From contig JBKPAF010000044.1 in assembly GCA_046726275.1 (NCBI GenBank), positions 1-15,326 of the forward strand: 15,326 nt of DNA, written 5' to 3'. This document shows, one piece after another, positions 13,275-15,326 of this stretch. Each line of letters opens with the position of its first letter. Position 1 is the first letter of the stretch. The translations under genes were made by a program, and so were the position numbers. This stretch comes from DASXTW01 sp046726275. Lineage in GTDB: Bacteria; Actinomycetota; UBA4738. The notes beneath the pieces are model-generated. The model searched no databases. It was not told the DNA's origin and saw only the letters and a list, made by a program, of their open reading frames with translations.

Positions 13275-13280
13275 TACGAT
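13275..13280 (+). promoter_or_regulatory. Putative -10 box (TACGAT) for a leaderless membrane methyltransferase gene
   Basis: TACGAT ends 6 bases before the ATG at 13287, and there is no Shine-Dalgarno between them, as expected for a leaderless transcript. The -35 region is not convincing. Confidence 0.4.
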
Positions 13281-13286
13281 GCGGCA

Positions 13287-13805
13287 ATGCAGAGGGGGGC
13301 TGCGATTGTCAGCACCGCGATCTTCTTGGTCCTCGTTCCCGGGACGGCGGCCGGTCTGATCCCGTGGCTGCTCACCGGCTGGCGCGTACAAGAGCCGCCC
13401 TGGCACCCAGCGATCCGGCTTGTGGGGCTGGCGCTACTGGCGGCAGGGGCAGTGATCCTGATCAGCGCCTTCGTTCGTTTCGTCACCGAAGGTCGGGGGA
13501 CCCCGGCGCCCGTCGCGCCGACGGAGCGGCTCGTAGTGGGCGGTCTCTACCGATACGTTCGTAACCCGATGTACCTGTCGGTGGCTGCGACGATCGTCGG
13601 GCAGGCACTGCTCCTCGGCCGGCTCGCGCTGCTCGCGTACGCTGCCCTCTTCCTGGCCACAACGGTGGCGTTCGTTCATGTGTACGAGGAACCGACGCTG
13701 CTTCGCCGGTACGGATCCGAGTACGAGGCCTATCGGCGCGCCGTGCCGGGATGGTGGCCGCGTTGGCATGCTTGGGAGCCCGGTAGGGACAATCGCGAAG
13801 CCTGA
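13287..13805 (+). CDS. Isoprenylcysteine carboxyl methyltransferase-like (ICMT/PEMT) membrane protein
   Basis: A 172-residue integral membrane protein with hydrophobic segments at about 6-28, 43-64 and a longer pair at about 100-132. The family signature of the SAM-binding C-terminal half is present: GLYRYVRNPMYLSV at about 88-101, then EEPTLLRRYGSEYEAYRRAV followed by PGWWPR. Relatives methylate isoprenylcysteines, phospholipids or unknown lipids; in bacteria the substrate is usually unknown. The end (WHAWEPGRDNREA) is hydrophilic. It stands alone between the FAD oxidase gene and a structured intergenic region. Confidence 0.88.
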   Translation: MQRGAAIVSTAIFLVLVPGTAAGLIPWLLTGWRVQEPPWHPAIRLVGLALLAAGAVILISAFVRFVTEGRGTPAPVAPTERLVVGGLYRYVRNPMYLSVAATIVGQALLLGRLALLAYAALFLATTVAFVHVYEEPTLLRRYGSEYEAYRRAVPGWWPRWHAWEPGRDNREA

Positions 13806-13833
13806 CTGCGGCGTAGACGATCGCTCTGCAGAT

Positions 13834-13909
13834 GTGCGGGTCGAAGGCGATCGGCGTCACGGGAGGGATGTTGACCCTTCGCAGAATGGTGCTTCTGCGA
13901 AACCCGCAC
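13834..13909. repeat. Nested inverted repeats in the gap after the methyltransferase gene
   Basis: An inner perfect hairpin pairs TTCGCAGAA (13878-13886) with TTCTGCGAA (13893-13901) around a 6-base loop. The next bases, ACCCGCAC (13902-13909), pair perfectly with GTGCGGGT (13834-13841), enclosing the inner hairpin and a 36-base bulge. No U-run follows. It could be a transcript end, an operator dyad or a small structured RNA. The 13806-14014 gap holds no convincing gene. Confidence 0.4.
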
Positions 13910-14014
13910 AGATGCGGCAACGGCCCTTCTCCAAAGCCCTTACGTTCCCGGTCAGGCCGCGGGCCCGGCCACACCTGGAAGACATAGCCGACTCTGACCT
14001 CGGCACGTTGAAAG

Positions 14015-14620
14015 ATGAGCACAACCCCTGTACACGGGAGAATGTGGAGCGATGCATCACGACAGGCTCTCCCGGCAAAAACAGCTAGCACCCCGTCCGG
14101 CCGAGGCGGGTATGCCCACCCTCGACAACACACCGGCAGCCCGTTGAAACGAGCATGGCCCGCATACGCGGCGGCGGTCCTGGCGTTCGGCTCTGCCGCG
14201 GTGAGCCTCTATTGGACCCTCGGCGGCACCTTCCTGCTCGACACCCTTGGAGGCACCCTCGAGGACCTCGCTCGGGAGCGCTCCGGGGCAGCCCTCGCGC
14301 TGGGCATCCTGGTCGTCCTGGTGAAGATCGCTGGAGGGTTCCTGGCGCTGGCACTCGTCCGGCCGTGGGGCGCTCGCTTCGTGCCACGCTTGCTGCTCTT
14401 CTTGGGCACTGTCGGGAGCACGCTCCTCACACTCTATGGAGGTGTGTACGTCCTCGTCGGTGGACTCGTCCTCGCCGACGTGATCACCCCATCCGAACCG
14501 GTCAACCACCACACCATGCGTTGGCACGTGTTCGTGTGGGACCTCTGGTTTCTGGTCTGGGGATTGGCTCTGGGGCTCGCGACCTGGCGGTACCGCATTG
14601 ACCACTCGTCATCGAGGTGA
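14015..14620 (+). CDS. DUF3995-like integral membrane protein
   Basis: The core from about residue 44 fits DUF3995: WPAYAAAVLAFGSAAVSLYW, then LGGTFLLDTLGG, followed by further hydrophobic segments at about 90-112, 120-145 and 172-193, giving four to five transmembrane helices. The loop SEPVNHHTMRWHVFVWDLWF between the last two helices is histidine- and aromatic-rich. The function is unknown. The ATG at 14015 gives 201 residues with about 40 polar N-terminal residues of uncertain reality and no clear ribosome site. A TTG at 14144 (LKRAWPAY) is an alternative start closer to the family beginning. It ends 25 bases before the convergent GNAT gene. Confidence 0.75.
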   Translation: MSTTPVHGRMWSDASRQALPAKTASTPSGRGGYAHPRQHTGSPLKRAWPAYAAAVLAFGSAAVSLYWTLGGTFLLDTLGGTLEDLARERSGAALALGILVVLVKIAGGFLALALVRPWGARFVPRLLLFLGTVGSTLLTLYGGVYVLVGGLVLADVITPSEPVNHHTMRWHVFVWDLWFLVWGLALGLATWRYRIDHSSSR

Positions 14621-14645
14621 TCGTTCTTTCAGACGGACCCGAGTC

Positions 14646-15245
14646 TCAGTCTGGCGGTGGGGCACCGGACCGGCCCATCCAGTCGGGCTTGATGACCGCA
14701 TATAGGGCACCATCGGGCCGGGTTCCATCGCTGAGAGCACCGAACGCACGCAAGATTCCCTCCCGCCGATACCCCAGATGTTCGAGCACGGTGCGCATAG
14801 GGGTGTTGCCAGCATCCGTTGTCGCCTGGACGCGGGCGGCTCCGCCAGCTTGGAACAGCCACGTGGTCAGCAGCTCGACGGCTTCCCGGCCGTATCCCTT
14901 TCCCCGGTCTCGTTCCTGGTAGAGACCGACGCCTATCTCGAATACTCCGGGTGGCAAGGTCTGCTTCGGTCGAGTACGAGCTTGGATTTGTCCGATTAGC
15001 CGTCCGTTGCGTTCGATCGCCAGGTCGAGGCACCCTCGCCACAGCTTCCCGGATCGCTCGAGTCTCCGCCGGAACTTCTCGGAGGGCTGCGAACGACGAT
15101 CCTCCCGTGTCCAGCGCGGGTGCGCGGATTCATCTGCGAGCGCCAGTCCTTGCCACACCTCATCGGCTTCTTCCGGCGCGAAGGCGCGCAGCTTGATCAG
15201 CCGTCCTCGAAGTTGGCCAATCACTCGCGTTTGGGGGCGGGGCAT
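14646..15245 (-). CDS. GNAT-family N-acetyltransferase (RimJ/RimL-like)
   Basis: A 199-residue acetyl-CoA-dependent acyltransferase. It starts with GQLRGRLIKLRAFAPEEADE, the typical first strand and helix of RimJ/RimL relatives. The acetyl-CoA loop appears as ERDRGKGYGREAVELLTTWL at about 112-131, followed by VQATTDAGNTPMRTVLEHLG and YRREGILR. Substrates may be protein N-termini, ribosomal proteins or antibiotics; the sequence does not tell. The ATG at 15243-15245 has no Shine-Dalgarno. TAGATT (minus strand, 15255-15260) lies 9 bases upstream, so the message may be nearly leaderless. The C-terminal GRSGAPPPD is probably disordered. Confidence 0.9.
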   Translation of the reverse strand: MPRPQTRVIGQLRGRLIKLRAFAPEEADEVWQGLALADESAHPRWTREDRRSQPSEKFRRRLERSGKLWRGCLDLAIERNGRLIGQIQARTRPKQTLPPGVFEIGVGLYQERDRGKGYGREAVELLTTWLFQAGGAARVQATTDAGNTPMRTVLEHLGYRREGILRAFGALSDGTRPDGALYAVIKPDWMGRSGAPPPD

Positions 15246-15254
15246 CGGTTGGCC

Positions 15255-15260
15255 AATCTA
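15255..15260 (-). promoter_or_regulatory. Putative -10 box (TAGATT) of the GNAT gene
   Basis: TAGATT on the minus strand fits TANNNT and ends 9 bases before the ATG, which would give a leader of zero to three bases. The -35 region is unclear. Confidence 0.33.
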
Positions 15261-15282
15261 GCACTGTCGCCGACCACCAAGG

Positions 15283-15326
15283 ATGGCAACTAAGACACTG
15301 GCCCGGCTGGGAGCCTTTATGACTGT
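15283..15326 (+). CDS. Possible start of a gene running off the right edge
   Basis: An ATG at 15283 opens a frame reading MATKTLARLGAFMT to the window edge, divergent from the GNAT gene. AAGG lies directly before the ATG, too close for a normal ribosome site. Fourteen codons are too few to name a family or be sure that it is coding. Confidence 0.22.
   Translation, partial: MATKTLARLGAFMT

Noticed and set aside
13678..14088. Plus-strand ORF covering the end of the methyltransferase gene and the following gap
   Set aside because: Its first half is shadow of the methyltransferase gene. The part in the gap has no start, ribosome site or recognisable motif.
1..15326. Insertion sequences, CRISPR arrays, integrases, attachment sites or phage genes
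   Set aside because: No transposase or integrase motifs, no regularly spaced direct repeats, and no attachment-like duplication of the tRNA-Cys 3' end were seen.

Overview
The window is high-GC bacterial DNA with dense, short, mixed-strand gene runs. Several things point to Actinomycetota, probably an uncultivated soil or sediment lineage: a DrrAB-type ABC exporter, an AlkZ-like winged-helix protein, a DUF3995 membrane protein, RsbV/RsbW-type partner-switching genes, a tRNA-Cys without encoded CCA, and -10 boxes placed right against start codons. The lineage is an inference from gene content; no marker gene here fixes it.

Layout. (1) 1-1606: the N-terminal part of a truncated haemoglobin running off the left edge (minus), a small acidic hypothetical protein (minus), and a PLP-dependent threonine/serine dehydratase (plus). 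(2) 1725-3575, all minus: a VOC (glyoxalase-fold) protein, a four-helix membrane protein, an unidentified coding remnant, and a clearly broken DinB-like gene. This is a zone of gene decay. (3) 3834-5521, all plus: a signalling cluster of two STAS anti-sigma-factor antagonists, one RsbW-like HATPase and a tandem CBS-domain protein, followed by a small terminator. No sigma factor is present in the window. (4) 5553-5623: tRNA-Cys(GCA), minus. (5) 5763-8377: acetate kinase without a pta or phosphoketolase neighbour, a double zinc-ribbon protein overlapping it tail to tail, and an AlkZ/YcaQ-like winged-helix protein. (6) 8426-10233, minus: a two-gene DrrB/DrrA-type exporter operon with an ATGA overlap. 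(7) 10473-10622, plus: a 49-residue metallothionein-like gene, easily missed because of its length. (8) 10750-15245: an MBL-fold hydrolase (minus), a bicovalent-FAD oxidoreductase of the berberine-bridge type, an isoprenylcysteine methyltransferase-like membrane protein, a DUF3995 protein and a GNAT acetyltransferase (minus). A possible new gene starts at 15283 and runs off the right edge.

How the genes may work together. The 3834-5521 cluster looks like a partner-switching module: the HATPase would phosphorylate or release the STAS proteins, and the CBS protein could add adenine-nucleotide sensing. The rest look like independent housekeeping, detoxification or stress genes (haemoglobin, VOC, metallothionein, exporter, MBL, GNAT) rather than one pathway. 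Intergenic gaps (at most about 265 bp outside the decayed zone) hold promoter-like boxes and inverted repeats. I see no insertion sequence, CRISPR array, integrase or origin.
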